Origin: Sphingobacterium sp. LZ7M1
GTDB lineage: Bacteria; Bacteroidota; Bacteroidia; Sphingobacteriales; Sphingobacteriaceae
Reading direction: 5' to 3'
Assembly: GCF_024296865.1 (NCBI RefSeq)
Contig: NZ_CP101134.1
Coordinates: 4,526,001-4,590,000, forward strand
DNA: 64,000 bases
Position numbers and translations under genes: made by a program. The stretch's first letter is position 1; the number at the start of each line of letters is the position of its first letter. Shown one piece after another: positions 25,663 to 34,244 of this stretch. The notes under the pieces are model-generated. The model did no database searches and was not told where the DNA came from. It worked only from the letters and a program-made list of their open reading frames with translations.

Positions 25663-26706
25663 TTATTTTGGTAAATTAAGCATTACCCCCATGGAAAGCA
25701 TCTGGTTCCACTGAACCTTGCTGTCCAATGCAGAATCATACAAAATAACACCACCCAATGCCACATTGATCAATGAGGTCACTTTAGCCGTTAAGGTTGC
25801 GTCCAAACGATGGGTTGGATCGGTAATGTCTTCGTAGTCTGCAAATAGGTTGTAACGCGATTTTAAATGCAAGTTTTTTGTCAGGTTCCTATCTAGGTTT
25901 GCGGTTAACTGGAAAGCCAGTTCATTGTTAAAGTTCTTTCCTTCGGCAACCCCAAACATTGGTCCGGTTCCTTTGGTCACGTCTTTAGGGTCGAAGTATC
26001 TCCCATGTTTCTGATAATAATCATAGGCATTATAAGGCTTCAAGCGGTTATCCAAGATTAAGGTCTGTCTAGCCGTACCTGTACCGAAACGCAATGAGAA
26101 TGTATCATCTGGCTTATACTCCAAACCGAATGATTCCGTAAAATATCCAGGTGCCATAAATGATGATTTCAAACCGGTAATGACCTCTTCACCATCTTGC
26201 ATCGCATAATGGAAGGCATTATCAAATTGGGTTTCATAGGTTAGGGATAAATAGACCGCCCATGATTTGGTCAACTTATACGCCAACTTATTATCCCAGA
26301 AAATACGGTCATTGTTTGGCTTGGCCAACTGTCCCTCATTCTTTACCTTACCATACTTCAGGTCCACCTCGGAAACAAAGTTGAAATTGTTCCTGTTGAA
26401 CTCCGATTTATGCCAAAGGATACCACCGATGGCAAATGAATTCAAACCACCCAGTTTCCAGTTTTCAGAAAAGGCCGCTTGGTTAAAGTTAACCCCTAGC
26501 CTTGTCCAATGTTTCCAGTAATTGACCTGTAGGTCCAACTTAGGGATCGGCACATTGATATTTTTGATACCTAGCGCTTTCCCATCCGTTTCCGGCGAAA
26601 TGCTGCTGTCCGGCTTTACACGCAGATCGCGCAAATCCTGTGCTTGAATCATACTGATTCCGAAAATAAAAATGAAAACAGGTAATAGGTAAAGTTTTAT
26701 ATTCAT
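25663..26706 (-). CDS. DUF3078 outer-membrane-associated protein
   Basis: 347 residues. Signal peptide (1-22, ending IQAQ), then a predicted beta-barrel-like protein with alternating aromatic strands (WYKHW-like LQVNYWKHWTRLG, AFSENWKLGGLNSFAIGG, VEVDLKYGK-type), the DUF3078 pattern. Function unknown; members are probably outer-membrane barrels. Five bases separate it from the amidase gene, and one base from the upstream gene, so it belongs to the same operon. Confidence 0.8.
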   Translation of the reverse strand: MNIKLYLLPVFIFIFGISMIQAQDLRDLRVKPDSSISPETDGKALGIKNINVPIPKLDLQVNYWKHWTRLGVNFNQAAFSENWKLGGLNSFAIGGILWHKSEFNRNNFNFVSEVDLKYGKVKNEGQLAKPNNDRIFWDNKLAYKLTKSWAVYLSLTYETQFDNAFHYAMQDGEEVITGLKSSFMAPGYFTESFGLEYKPDDTFSLRFGTGTARQTLILDNRLKPYNAYDYYQKHGRYFDPKDVTKGTGPMFGVAEGKNFNNELAFQLTANLDRNLTKNLHLKSRYNLFADYEDITDPTHRLDATLTAKVTSLINVALGGVILYDSALDSKVQWNQMLSMGVMLNLPK

Positions 26707-26707
26707 G

Positions 26708-27469
26708 TTAATTTTCTTTTTTTACGTCTAATTGAATATCTGGCAATTCTCGCAAAGGTCGTAAATTTGGGTGTAGTTTGAACACTTCATATTTACTTTT
26801 TATATATTTTACCATCTGATAATAGTTGGCGGTAGACACAAACTCGTATGTAGGCCTAAATAACTGCATAAATGCCTTCAGGTCATCACCTTCCAACCCC
26901 ACCAGACTATGTACTAATTCCGGTGTAAAATTAAAGTCTATAATGTTTTCTTCATGGAGCTTCCCGATAAACTGGGTAAATCTCCTCGCGTCCTTCCCCT
27001 CCTTGCTGATCATGCCATAGAGCGAATTAATATTCAATCCTGCTCCTGTCATTCCCACCGAAAACAAATCGCCAGGCTTAGCTAACTCAAAAGCCTTGCC
27101 ATAATCTCTTTTTATCTCATTTAAAACATCATCCGGGTTCTTGCGACCAATGACCGTAACGGTTTCAATATTGGCTACATTCTCCTTCAAATTGATGATC
27201 AGCGCACTCTGGTTATTGACAACCACCGTATCGCTAAAGTAACCCATCTTCTTAAAGACCAAGACATCCCCAGCATGTACAGGCGTCTTAAACTCGCCTC
27301 TTGCATCATTATAAATGTATTTCTGTGTGTTTAGGTTTCTAATTTGCACTTCCCCGAGCCTTCGCTTGCTTTCCTTGTCATATACGATTCCCTCCAGACT
27401 TTGTTGTGCATAGAGCAAAGCCGGAGAAAGCATAAAGCATAAAATAAAGATACGGACAAGAATTTTCAC
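26708..27469 (-). CDS. Carboxypeptidase-like regulatory domain protein
   Basis: 253 residues from a GTG at 27469. Signal peptide 1-21 (LLYAQ). A CarboxypepD_reg-like beta sandwich (about 23-95: LEGIVYDKESKRRLGEVQIR, GDVLVFKKMGYFSDTVVV) is followed by about 150 residues of mixed structure without a recognised catalytic motif. Such proteins in Bacteroidota often assist an outer-membrane partner; here the DUF3078 gene follows after a single base. Function not known. Confidence 0.75.
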   Translation of the reverse strand: MKILVRIFILCFMLSPALLYAQQSLEGIVYDKESKRRLGEVQIRNLNTQKYIYNDARGEFKTPVHAGDVLVFKKMGYFSDTVVVNNQSALIINLKENVANIETVTVIGRKNPDDVLNEIKRDYGKAFELAKPGDLFSVGMTGAGLNINSLYGMISKEGKDARRFTQFIGKLHEENIIDFNFTPELVHSLVGLEGDDLKAFMQLFRPTYEFVSTANYYQMVKYIKSKYEVFKLHPNLRPLRELPDIQLDVKKEN

Positions 27470-27535
27470 TCCTATAAAACTACGTCTTAGAAGAATAGCT
27501 TGCTAATATTTAACATCTTTTAATGGGACTTGTAA

Positions 27536-28375
27536 CTATTTTGATACGACCAATAACTGTCCAACCGTTACAGCATCGCTGCTCAGGCCATTCAATTGTT
27601 TGATAGTTTCCACGGTTACATTATATTTTCGGGCAATGGAATACATGGTATCGGTCGCCTTAACCTCATAGATCAGCATGGCTACCGGTTTCTTGATTTC
27701 CTCAACAGGAACTTGAGGCTCTTCCACTTCTTTTTCTTCGATTACCTCTTCGACTTTCTCCACGCGGGCAATGACCTCCACCGGAGCTTCGGCACGATCA
27801 TATTGCTGCAGGTTATATCGCTCGATCAGGTCGATCAATAGTTCTGGATACCTAGGGTTGGTCGCATATCCTGCGGCCTTTAATCCCTTCGCCCAGCCTT
27901 TGTAATCATCCTTTTTTAATGTAAAAAGGTTCTCATAGCGTTTTCGGAGAAGAAATTGGGAGTGATCACGGAAAGATTGCTCCGGATCATTGTAAACCCT
28001 GAAACAGTCATTGTTGCTGTCATCAGGACGGTTTACCGACTTGCCGTTCCAAGTACCGCCACATTTGATTCCAAAGTGGTTGTTGGCACGGGTCGCCAGA
28101 TAGCTATTGCCGTTTCCAGACTCCAACAGGGCTTGGGCCAATTTGATGCTGGCAGGAATACCATATTTGTTCATTTCCTCAATGGCGATCCCTTTGTAGC
28201 GATCGATATAGTCCAGACCACTTGTTGAGGTTCCTTTGTTGCTAGATGATGAAGAGCTGGAACTGGCGGAGCTGTTCGGTCTGCCGTTTGGGTTCTTCAG
28301 TGTAGTGTTTCTTTTAGTTCCACAGGAAACAAAAAATAAGGCCAATATTAAACTGGCCAATAAAAACTTCTTCAT
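27536..28375 (-). CDS. GH73 glucosaminidase with LysM domain, lipoprotein
   Basis: 279 residues from ATG at 28375 (MKKFLLASLILALFF); a TTG 12 bases upstream is unlikely. Lipobox FFVSC, then a Ser-rich linker, a GH73 domain (about 50-190: IPASIKLAQALLESGNGNS with the catalytic Glu, NNHFGIKC) and a C-terminal LysM motif (ATDTMYSIARKYNVTVETIK). It should cut the glycan strands of peptidoglycan from the outer membrane side while bound by LysM. It lies 18 bases after a second GH73 gene. Confidence 0.9.
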   Translation of the reverse strand: MKKFLLASLILALFFVSCGTKRNTTLKNPNGRPNSSASSSSSSSSNKGTSTSGLDYIDRYKGIAIEEMNKYGIPASIKLAQALLESGNGNSYLATRANNHFGIKCGGTWNGKSVNRPDDSNNDCFRVYNDPEQSFRDHSQFLLRKRYENLFTLKKDDYKGWAKGLKAAGYATNPRYPELLIDLIERYNLQQYDRAEAPVEVIARVEKVEEVIEEKEVEEPQVPVEEIKKPVAMLIYEVKATDTMYSIARKYNVTVETIKQLNGLSSDAVTVGQLLVVSK

Positions 28376-28393
28376 CTTATCTGACAAATTCGC

Positions 28394-28900
28394 TTAATTA
28401 AGATTTATTTTTTCGTCGTACTTTTCAAGGTCATAAGTGTCGATCGTAGAGATTACCTTTCTCGACCAATCACCGGTCTCTGAATATCCAGATCTAGCGA
28501 TTCCCTTAATCCATCCCTTATAGTCTTCTGAATTGTGTTTGTCGAACAAGGGCTGCGTAGCCTTTCTTCTTTGGAGAAGTCCCACAAAATCACGGTAAGA
28601 ATCCAACACCGAACCATATCCTTTATAAGCCGAACGGATCTTTTTACTGTTGTTCTTCCCTTTGATACCAAAGTGGTTGTTCAGATAGCGTGCAATTCTA
28701 CTGTTGCCATAGGCACTTTCGTGAATTGCTACTGCTAAGATGACAGAGGCCGGAACCCCTGTTTCACGCATTAGCGTTTGAGCTGCCGGACTATGTTTCT
28801 CAATGTACGACTTCGTCGTATAATCTTGAGCATAAAGCCCTAAAGTTGAAAGAGTGATAAGTATACATATCACAAAAATCTTTCTACAATATTCTAGCAT
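28394..28900 (-). CDS. GH73 glucosaminidase, single domain
   Basis: 168 residues. Signal peptide (1-24, LGLYAQ) and one GH73 domain with catalytic Glu in VAIHESAYGNS and NNHFGIKGKNN. No LysM. It closely parallels the neighbouring larger enzyme (SVLDSYRDFVGLL matches SFRDHSQFLL), so the two probably arose by tandem duplication, one then gaining or losing the LysM and lipobox. Confidence 0.9.
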   Translation of the reverse strand: MLEYCRKIFVICILITLSTLGLYAQDYTTKSYIEKHSPAAQTLMRETGVPASVILAVAIHESAYGNSRIARYLNNHFGIKGKNNSKKIRSAYKGYGSVLDSYRDFVGLLQRRKATQPLFDKHNSEDYKGWIKGIARSGYSETGDWSRKVISTIDTYDLEKYDEKINLN

Positions 28901-28921
28901 AAAACTTGTTTTAGTTTAACA

Positions 28922-29557
28922 CTACTTTTTGCGTAGCACAAAAAGCCCATCTCTAATCGGCAGAATAAGTTTTTCAACCCGTTTATCCTCTGCCAAGGTT
29001 TGATTTAATTCGATTACTTGCTGTGTTTGCTTGTCGGGGTTCTCATCAAAAACCTTGCCTTTCCATAACACATTGTCAACTAAGATCACACCTCCAGGCC
29101 TCACTCGGTCGATCAATGTATTGAAGTAGTACAGGTTCCTTTTTTTATCGGCATCAATGAACACCAGATCAAAAGTCCCTTCAATACTTGGGATCACCTC
29201 CGCTGCATCGCCAATATGATACTTGATCTGACTTGCATAGGGCGATTCATCAAAATAAGACTGAACCCGCTCCTGTTGCTCCTCATTGATATCAATGCTA
29301 TGCAAAACACCCTCATCTTCCAATCCCTCTGCTAAACACAGGGTAGCATATCCTGTAAAAGTTCCAATTTCCAAAGCCAACCTCGGATGTACCATCTTGC
29401 TGATCATCGACAGCACTCTTCCTTGGTAATGCCCCGATAACATGTGGGGCATGGTCTCCTTCAGATAGGTCTCTCTATTGACCTTTTTTAACAACGAATT
29501 TTCCTCGTCCGTAGTATCTTCCAGATAGCTGTTTAATGGATTAGACTCTTCAAACAT
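28922..29557 (-). CDS. O-methyltransferase, class I SAM-dependent (family 3)
   Basis: 211 residues from ATG at 29557 (MFEESNPLNSYL). A TTG three codons upstream is inside the -7 element. The fold is that of catechol/caffeoyl-CoA-type O-methyltransferases: SAM motif ALEIGTFTGYATLCLAE, acidic loop HSIDINEEQ, metal-binding Asp in FIDADKKRN and DNVLWKG. The substrate is unknown. First gene of the 24.7-29.6 kb group. The promoter lies so close that the mRNA may be leaderless. Confidence 0.9.
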   Translation of the reverse strand: MFEESNPLNSYLEDTTDEENSLLKKVNRETYLKETMPHMLSGHYQGRVLSMISKMVHPRLALEIGTFTGYATLCLAEGLEDEGVLHSIDINEEQQERVQSYFDESPYASQIKYHIGDAAEVIPSIEGTFDLVFIDADKKRNLYYFNTLIDRVRPGGVILVDNVLWKGKVFDENPDKQTQQVIELNQTLAEDKRVEKLILPIRDGLFVLRKK

Positions 29558-29563
29558 ACTGCG

Positions 29564-29571
29564 CAAAGATA
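29564..29571 (-). promoter_or_regulatory. -7 element immediately before the O-methyltransferase ATG
   Basis: The minus strand reads TATCTTTG, with 6 bases between its final G and the ATG. Transcription would start at most a few bases before the start codon. Confidence 0.6.
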
Positions 29572-29814
29572 AATATTAGCCCCGCATCCAAACAAGAGAT
29601 ATTTTACAAACAGATGATTATCAGCGTGTTAGTTCGTAACAGTAAGTGTATCAAACAGCATTTAAAGGCTTTAAACGCAAGTCACAAAAAGTGAAATTTT
29701 TAAACTTTTATTTAAATTACGTCATTATTTTGACCATTTTGTATTTTGGGTTTCAACCCTTCCTCAACGACATTCGATAATTTTTTTGGATGAAGGATAT
29801 GCTCTAGGTATGGA

Positions 29815-29872
29815 CTTGGTCTCATTCGAGACACATTCGGAAAATTCGGAATGTGTCTCGAATGAGACCAAG
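29815..29872. repeat. Dispersed intergenic palindrome, copy 2
   Basis: Perfect 24-bp arms (29815-29838 and 29849-29872) with the core CATTCGAGACACATTC and a 10-base loop. It shares its core with the copies at 1051-1120 and 57079-57134. Confidence 0.85.
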
Positions 29873-29955
29873 GTAAAGTCAAGCTGAAATCGTGAAAAAA
29901 TCTCCTATCCTAAATGGAAATTATTGGAAATAGGATGCCTTTTTTGTTCATATAA

Positions 29956-29984
29956 AAGGCCTGAATTCCGTAAATCCAGGCCTT
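29956..29984 (-). terminator. folE terminator
   Basis: Arms AAGGCCTG/CAGGCCTT around a 13-base loop; on the minus strand the stem is followed by TTTT. It ends the queD-folE transcript. Confidence 0.6.
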
Positions 29985-30005
29985 AATTTTATCTTATTTA
30001 TTCTT

Positions 30006-30638
30006 TTATCCTAAAGAAGCGGTAATTAACCTCAGGAATTCAGATCGGGTAACATCGTTTTGGAAGGCACCGGTAAATGCTGAAGTGGTGGTTACAGAGT
30101 TCTGTTTCTGCACGCCGCGCATCGCCATGCACATATGTTTACACTCAATCACAACGGCAACACCCGCTGGCTTAAGGGTCTCTTGGATACAGTCACGGAT
30201 TTCATTGGTCAATCTTTCCTGTACCTGTAATCTCCTAGCGAATACATCCACAACACGAGGAATCTTGCTCAAGCCTACGATATGGCCGTTAGGAATATAG
30301 GCAATATGGGCTTTTCCAAAGAAAGGAAGCATATGGTGCTCACACATGGAATAGACCTCTATATCTTTTACAACCACCATTTGGCTGTACTCTTCTTCGA
30401 ACATTGCACTGCGCAATAGCTCAGCAGCATCCACATCATATCCATGGGTTAAAAACTGAAGGGCTTTTGCTACACGTTCAGGTGTTTTGATCAATCCATC
30501 ACGCTTAGGGTCTTCGCCCAGGGCTTGAAGAATATCTGTATAATGTTCTGCAATTCGTTCAACATTCTTTTCGTTGTATTGGTCGATCTTTAAATAACCG
30601 TCCTGCTCTTCTTCTTCAAATTGTTGAAATTTGCTCAT
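30006..30638 (-). CDS. folE: GTP cyclohydrolase I
   Basis: 210 residues. It converts GTP to 7,8-dihydroneopterin triphosphate, the entry to folate and to 7-deazaguanine synthesis. Family signatures are clear: zinc and active-site residues in SMCEHHMLPFFGKAHIAYIP and in CKHMCMAMRGVQ. Length is normal. It follows queD by 22 bases on the same strand, so its product can feed QueD directly; this favours a shared role in queuosine or preQ0 supply besides folate. Confidence 0.96.
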   Translation of the reverse strand: MSKFQQFEEEEQDGYLKIDQYNEKNVERIAEHYTDILQALGEDPKRDGLIKTPERVAKALQFLTHGYDVDAAELLRSAMFEEEYSQMVVVKDIEVYSMCEHHMLPFFGKAHIAYIPNGHIVGLSKIPRVVDVFARRLQVQERLTNEIRDCIQETLKPAGVAVVIECKHMCMAMRGVQKQNSVTTTSAFTGAFQNDVTRSEFLRLITASLG

Positions 30639-30661
30639 TCTAAGATTGGTTTTTAGGTGAA

Positions 30662-31075
30662 TTATTCGCCGAAGTATTCGACATAATTATTTTCGGTTTC
30701 ATGGAGTCTGACTGCATGCAAAAACACTTTCTCTTTTTCGAAGAAAGGCTTTAGGATATTGAATATTTCAATGGCAATCACCTCGGTAGATGCCATTTTT
30801 CCTTGCATGAAATCTACATCCAGATTGACGTTCTTATGGTCCAATTTGTCAATAACCTCTCTGATAATAATATCCTTCATCAACTTCAGGTCGATCAAAA
30901 ACCCTGTTTCAGGATTGACCAGGCCTTTAACAGTCACAAATAAGTCATAGTTATGACCGTGCCAGTTTGGGTTTGAGCAATTACCGAAAACACGCTCATT
31001 CTCCTCCAGTGACCAGTCTTCACGATAGAGCTTGTGGGCAGCATTAAAGCGTTCGCGTCGTGTTATATAAATCAT
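30662..31075 (-). CDS. queD: 6-carboxy-5,6,7,8-tetrahydropterin synthase
   Basis: 137 residues, PTPS/QueD family. The reaction turns dihydroneopterin triphosphate into 6-carboxytetrahydropterin in the preQ0/queuosine pathway. Visible features: zinc ligands His in FNAAHKL and in HGHNYD, the catalytic Cys in FGNCSNPNW, and the Glu in LHETENNYVEY. First gene of a two-gene operon with folE. The perfect -7 element at 31081-31088 leaves only 5 bases before ATG. Confidence 0.92.
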   Translation of the reverse strand: MIYITRRERFNAAHKLYREDWSLEENERVFGNCSNPNWHGHNYDLFVTVKGLVNPETGFLIDLKLMKDIIIREVIDKLDHKNVNLDVDFMQGKMASTEVIAIEIFNILKPFFEKEKVFLHAVRLHETENNYVEYFGE

Positions 31076-31080
31076 AATGA

Positions 31081-31088
31081 CAAAGATA
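31081..31088 (-). promoter_or_regulatory. -7 element immediately before queD
   Basis: The minus strand reads TATCTTTG, 5 bases from the start codon at 31075, which implies a leader of about zero to two bases. Confidence 0.6.
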
Positions 31089-31126
31089 AAGTAAATTACC
31101 GTAAATTAGTACTTTGAGCCACATAT

Positions 31127-31768
31127 ATGAAAACTCTCGTAGTAGCAGCAACGGAACTAGAAATAGCCGCATCCATTCCCACATTTATAGAAACGAAGAC
31201 AGATTATTTGGTAACTGGCGTTGGTATGGTCGCCACGGCCTTTTCTTTGGGGCAATACCTTCAGGGGAAATCCTATGACCTGCTGATCAACGTGGGTATT
31301 GCCGGAACATTTAACCCTTATCATAAACTAGGGGCAATGCTGAAGATCAAGACCGACCAGGTTTTTGAGTTTGGAGCTGAGAATGATCAGGATTTTATCC
31401 CGATCGATAGCCTTGGCTTTGGCCAATCTATCTTTGTAGAAAGCTTACCCGAGCAAGCCTTGCCTGCCGAGTTTTATGAAATCCCTTATGTGGATGCCAT
31501 TACGGTCAATAAGTCCCACGGATCTGAAAACAGCATTGACAGGATCAAAAAGGAGCATGGCTTGAACATATTGGAAAGCATGGAAGGTGCTGCTTTTTTC
31601 TATGCAGCGAATAAATTGAGGATTCCTTGTGTCCAAGTACGGTCAATTTCCAACCTAGTGGAAAAGAGAAATGTAGAAAATTGGAACATCCCTTTGGCGC
31701 TAAATGAGCTGAATTCTTGGCTACAGCGGTTCCTAATTGCTCTACAAGATCAAAAACCCCTTTTGTAA
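31127..31768 (+). CDS. mqnB: Futalosine hydrolase
   Basis: 213 residues, nucleoside phosphorylase-like fold. It hydrolyses futalosine to hypoxanthine and dehypoxanthinyl futalosine in the alternative menaquinone pathway. Visible: TGVGMVATAFSLGQYL, NVGIAGTF, and the purine/ribose-binding ESMEGAAFFYAA and RSISNLVEKRN. The presence of this gene implies the futalosine (Mqn) route rather than the classical Men route in this organism. It is divergent from queD and stands alone. Confidence 0.92.
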   Translation: MKTLVVAATELEIAASIPTFIETKTDYLVTGVGMVATAFSLGQYLQGKSYDLLINVGIAGTFNPYHKLGAMLKIKTDQVFEFGAENDQDFIPIDSLGFGQSIFVESLPEQALPAEFYEIPYVDAITVNKSHGSENSIDRIKKEHGLNILESMEGAAFFYAANKLRIPCVQVRSISNLVEKRNVENWNIPLALNELNSWLQRFLIALQDQKPLL

Positions 31769-31836
31769 ATCGATTGTGTAGACCCATTTACATCGAAAAT
31801 AGTACAATGCCACTACGAAAATTCGAGAAATAATAG

Positions 31837-31844
31837 TATTTTTG
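31837..31844 (+). promoter_or_regulatory. -7 promoter element of pdhB
   Basis: TATTTTTG, 34 bases before the ATG at 31879. Confidence 0.55.
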
Positions 31845-31878
31845 CGTATCTAAACAAAATTCACTATCTGTAATACTG

Positions 31879-32865
31879 ATGAGAGAAATACAATTCAGAG
31901 AAGCGCTTCGTGAAGCGATGAACGAAGAAATGCGTAAAGACGAAACAATCTTTTTAATGGGCGAGGAAGTCGCTGAATATAATGGTGCATATAAAGTAAG
32001 TCAAGGTATGCTTGATGAGTTTGGTGCAAAACGTGTTATTGACACTCCAATTGCTGAGCTTGGTTTTGCAGGTATCGGCGTGGGTGCGGCGATGAACGGT
32101 TTAAAGCCGATCATTGAATTCATGACTTTCAACTTCTCACTGGTTGCTATTGACCAAGTTATCAACGCTGCGGCAAAGATCCACCAAATGAGTGGTGGTC
32201 AGTTCTCTTGTCCGATCGTATTCAGAGGTCCGACCGGTAATGCTGGTCAATTAGGTGCGCAGCACTCTCAAAACTTTGAAAACTGGTATGCGAATACACC
32301 AGGATTGAAAGTGGTTGTTCCTTCAAACCCTTACGACGCTAAAGGATTGTTGAAATCAGCGATCATCGATCCAGATCCAGTTATTTTCATGGAATCTGAG
32401 CAGATGTACGGTGATAAAGGCGAGGTTCCTGAAGAGGAATACTACTTGCCTATCGGTAAAGCAAATGTAGTAAAAGAAGGTACTGCAGTAACTGTAGTTT
32501 CATTCGGTAAGATGGTTCCTCGTGTTGTTATTCCAGCAGTTGAGGAATTGGAGAAAGACGGTGTAAGTGTGGAATTGATCGACTTACGTTCGGTACGTCC
32601 AATCGACTTCGCTACCATCATCGAATCTGTTAAGAAAACAAATCGTTTAGTAATCGTAGAAGAAGCTTGGCCTTTGGCTTCAATTTCTTCTGAAATTACT
32701 TTCCACGTTCAAAAACATGCATTCGATTACCTAGATGCTCCAGTAATTCGTGTTACTTCAGCTGACGTTCCTCTAGGATATGCACCTACTTTAGTTGAGG
32801 CATCATTGCCAAGTATTGCGAAAGTGGTTAAAGCGGTAAAAGAAGTTTCTTATATCAAAAAATAA
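31879..32865 (+). CDS. pdhB: Pyruvate dehydrogenase E1 component, beta subunit
   Basis: 328 residues, transketolase-like pyrimidine-binding plus C-terminal domain. Characteristic stretches: REALREAMNEEM, GEEVAEYNGAYKVSQG, the thiamine-pyrophosphate Glu region, and GPTGNAGQLGAQHSQ. With an alpha subunit it decarboxylates pyruvate and acetylates E2 lipoate. No alpha subunit or E2 gene is near, so the complex is encoded at scattered loci. Codon use is that of a strongly expressed gene. A GAAA-capped terminator follows. Confidence 0.93.
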   Translation: MREIQFREALREAMNEEMRKDETIFLMGEEVAEYNGAYKVSQGMLDEFGAKRVIDTPIAELGFAGIGVGAAMNGLKPIIEFMTFNFSLVAIDQVINAAAKIHQMSGGQFSCPIVFRGPTGNAGQLGAQHSQNFENWYANTPGLKVVVPSNPYDAKGLLKSAIIDPDPVIFMESEQMYGDKGEVPEEEYYLPIGKANVVKEGTAVTVVSFGKMVPRVVIPAVEELEKDGVSVELIDLRSVRPIDFATIIESVKKTNRLVIVEEAWPLASISSEITFHVQKHAFDYLDAPVIRVTSADVPLGYAPTLVEASLPSIAKVVKAVKEVSYIKK

Positions 32866-32882
32866 GAAATACAAGATAATGG

Positions 32883-32910
32883 AAGCCCTGGTATGAAAAT
32901 ACCGGGGCTT
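32883..32910 (+). terminator. pdhB terminator
   Basis: Arms AAGCCCTGGTAT/ATACCGGGGCTT (one G-T wobble) with a GAAA tetraloop, followed by a T-rich run. Confidence 0.85.
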
Positions 32911-32938
32911 TTTGTTATAGAGTTTCTGCACTGAAAAC

Positions 32939-32968
32939 TTTGTGTTCTGCAAAAAAATAGTATTTTTA
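32939..32968 (+). promoter_or_regulatory. Candidate -33/-7 promoter
   Basis: TTTG at 32939-32942 and TATTTTTA at 32961-32968 with an 18-base spacer, 19 bases before the ATG at 32988. This is one of few places where both elements can be seen; the last base of the -7 box is A instead of G. Confidence 0.5.
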
Positions 32969-32987
32969 AAGAACTAAATTCAAAAGA

Positions 32988-33722
32988 ATGAAAAAATTAC
33001 TGATCCTTTTCCTACTTACTTCAGCAGCATTAGTTTCTAAAGCTCAGGAAGTTGATTTTACTATGAAGATGCCTTTGAACAAGCCATTTAAGTCCGTTAC
33101 CAACATGAAAATGGATATTGAAGGAGAGCAGAGCATGATCATGGATATGGTAATGAAAAGCACCATAAATGTGTCTAAATACGAAAGTCCGAACTATACC
33201 ATGGAAAACACCACAGACGCCATTAAGGTGGATATGGATGCTGGGATGATGACCATCAGCTATGATTCTGAAAAACCTTCGGATGACCCTACGGCCGCAA
33301 TCATGGCCGCTCAGTTTGAAAAGTTGCTAGGCAAAAAAATGACCATTATTACGTCAGACAAAGGAAAAATGATCAGTATGGAAGGGGTTGAAGGAACGGA
33401 TAGCAGTTTTGAAAACTTTGCCATGACCACCACCTACCCTGATAAACCGGTAAAACCGGGTGATACTTGGACCTCGGAGTCGACAAACAAAGGAATCAAG
33501 ACCAAAGCGATCAATAAATATGTTGGGAAAACTGCAGAAGGATACCAAGTGGAGACAACCGGTGAAATGTTCAATGATTCAGATACTAAAATCGGAACAA
33601 TGAGCAGTACCTATATTGCAGACACGGAAACTTTGTTTACCAAATCGGCTACCATCAAAATGCAAATGGACGTAGAAGGACAAAAAGTAACTTCGGATAT
33701 AACGATGACCGTCCTTAAATAA
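32988..33722 (+). CDS. Secreted protein, DUF6263-like, unknown function
   Basis: 244 residues. Signal peptide (1-19, LVSKAQ), then a Met- and Asp-rich beta protein (MKMDIEGEQSMIMDMVMKS, YPDKPVKPGDTWTSES). The phrase KPVKPGDTW followed by a lipocalin-like sheet resembles the DUF6263 family. No catalytic motif. Single gene between two strong terminators. Possible role in envelope or lipid binding is a guess. Confidence 0.7.
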   Translation: MKKLLILFLLTSAALVSKAQEVDFTMKMPLNKPFKSVTNMKMDIEGEQSMIMDMVMKSTINVSKYESPNYTMENTTDAIKVDMDAGMMTISYDSEKPSDDPTAAIMAAQFEKLLGKKMTIITSDKGKMISMEGVEGTDSSFENFAMTTTYPDKPVKPGDTWTSESTNKGIKTKAINKYVGKTAEGYQVETTGEMFNDSDTKIGTMSSTYIADTETLFTKSATIKMQMDVEGQKVTSDITMTVLK

Positions 33723-33737
33723 GATATTAATATCATT

Positions 33738-33774
33738 AAAAAAGGCCATTTAGCAATGCTAAATGGCCTTTTTT
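33738..33774. terminator. Strong bidirectional terminator
   Basis: Perfect 18-bp arms (AAAAAAGGCCATTTAGCA and its complement) around one base, with A and T runs on both sides, between the convergent secreted-protein gene and gcvH. Confidence 0.92.
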
Positions 33775-33790
33775 ATGTTTTATTGCTAGA

Positions 33791-34171
33791 TTAAGCGTTA
33801 ACTTCAGCTTTGTAGTCATCTGCAGACATCAACCCGTCTACATCAGCAGCATTGTTCAATTTAACACGGATGATCCAACCTTCACCGTAAGGATCAGAGT
33901 TAACCAATTCTGGGTTTGCATCGATTGCATCGTTTACTGATAATACAGTAGAAGTAACTGGCATAAATAGATCAGAAACAGTTTTAACCGCCTCTACTGA
34001 ACCAAACACTTCATTTGCTGCTACCTCATCACCCACTGTGTTGATGTCAACAAATACGATATCACCAAGCTCTCTTTGAGCAAAGTCCGTAATACCAATT
34101 ACTGCTTCATCACCTTCTACACGAACCCATTCGTGATCTTTGGTGTACTTTAATTCTGAAGGAAAATTCAT
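33791..34171 (-). CDS. gcvH: Glycine cleavage system H protein
   Basis: 126 residues. It carries the aminomethyl group on a lipoyl-lysine between GcvP and GcvT. The lipoylation site is the Lys in SVEAVKTVSDLFMPV; the N-terminus YTKDHEWVRVEGDEAVIGIT is also typical. No other gcv gene is near. Promoter -7 at 34194-34201. Strong codon bias suggests high expression. Confidence 0.96.
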   Translation of the reverse strand: MNFPSELKYTKDHEWVRVEGDEAVIGITDFAQRELGDIVFVDINTVGDEVAANEVFGSVEAVKTVSDLFMPVTSTVLSVNDAIDANPELVNSDPYGEGWIIRVKLNNAADVDGLMSADDYKAEVNA

Positions 34172-34193
34172 GTCTTTTCTATTTGTATTTCTC

Positions 34194-34201
34194 CAAAAAT
34201 A
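34194..34201 (-). promoter_or_regulatory. -7 promoter element of gcvH
   Basis: The minus strand reads TATTTTTG, 22 bases before the start codon at 34171. Confidence 0.55.
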
Positions 34202-34244
34202 GGATTAAGAAAGGAGAATACAAAAGTTATTGTATTTTTATCCT

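Larger units (their letters stand above)
29567..30005. other. Intergenic region (about 440 bp)
   Basis: It holds the O-methyltransferase promoter at its left end, the palindromic repeat copy 2 (29815-29872), and the folE terminator (29956-29984). The remaining AT-rich sequence (29600-29800) shows no gene or clear structure. Confidence 0.6.
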
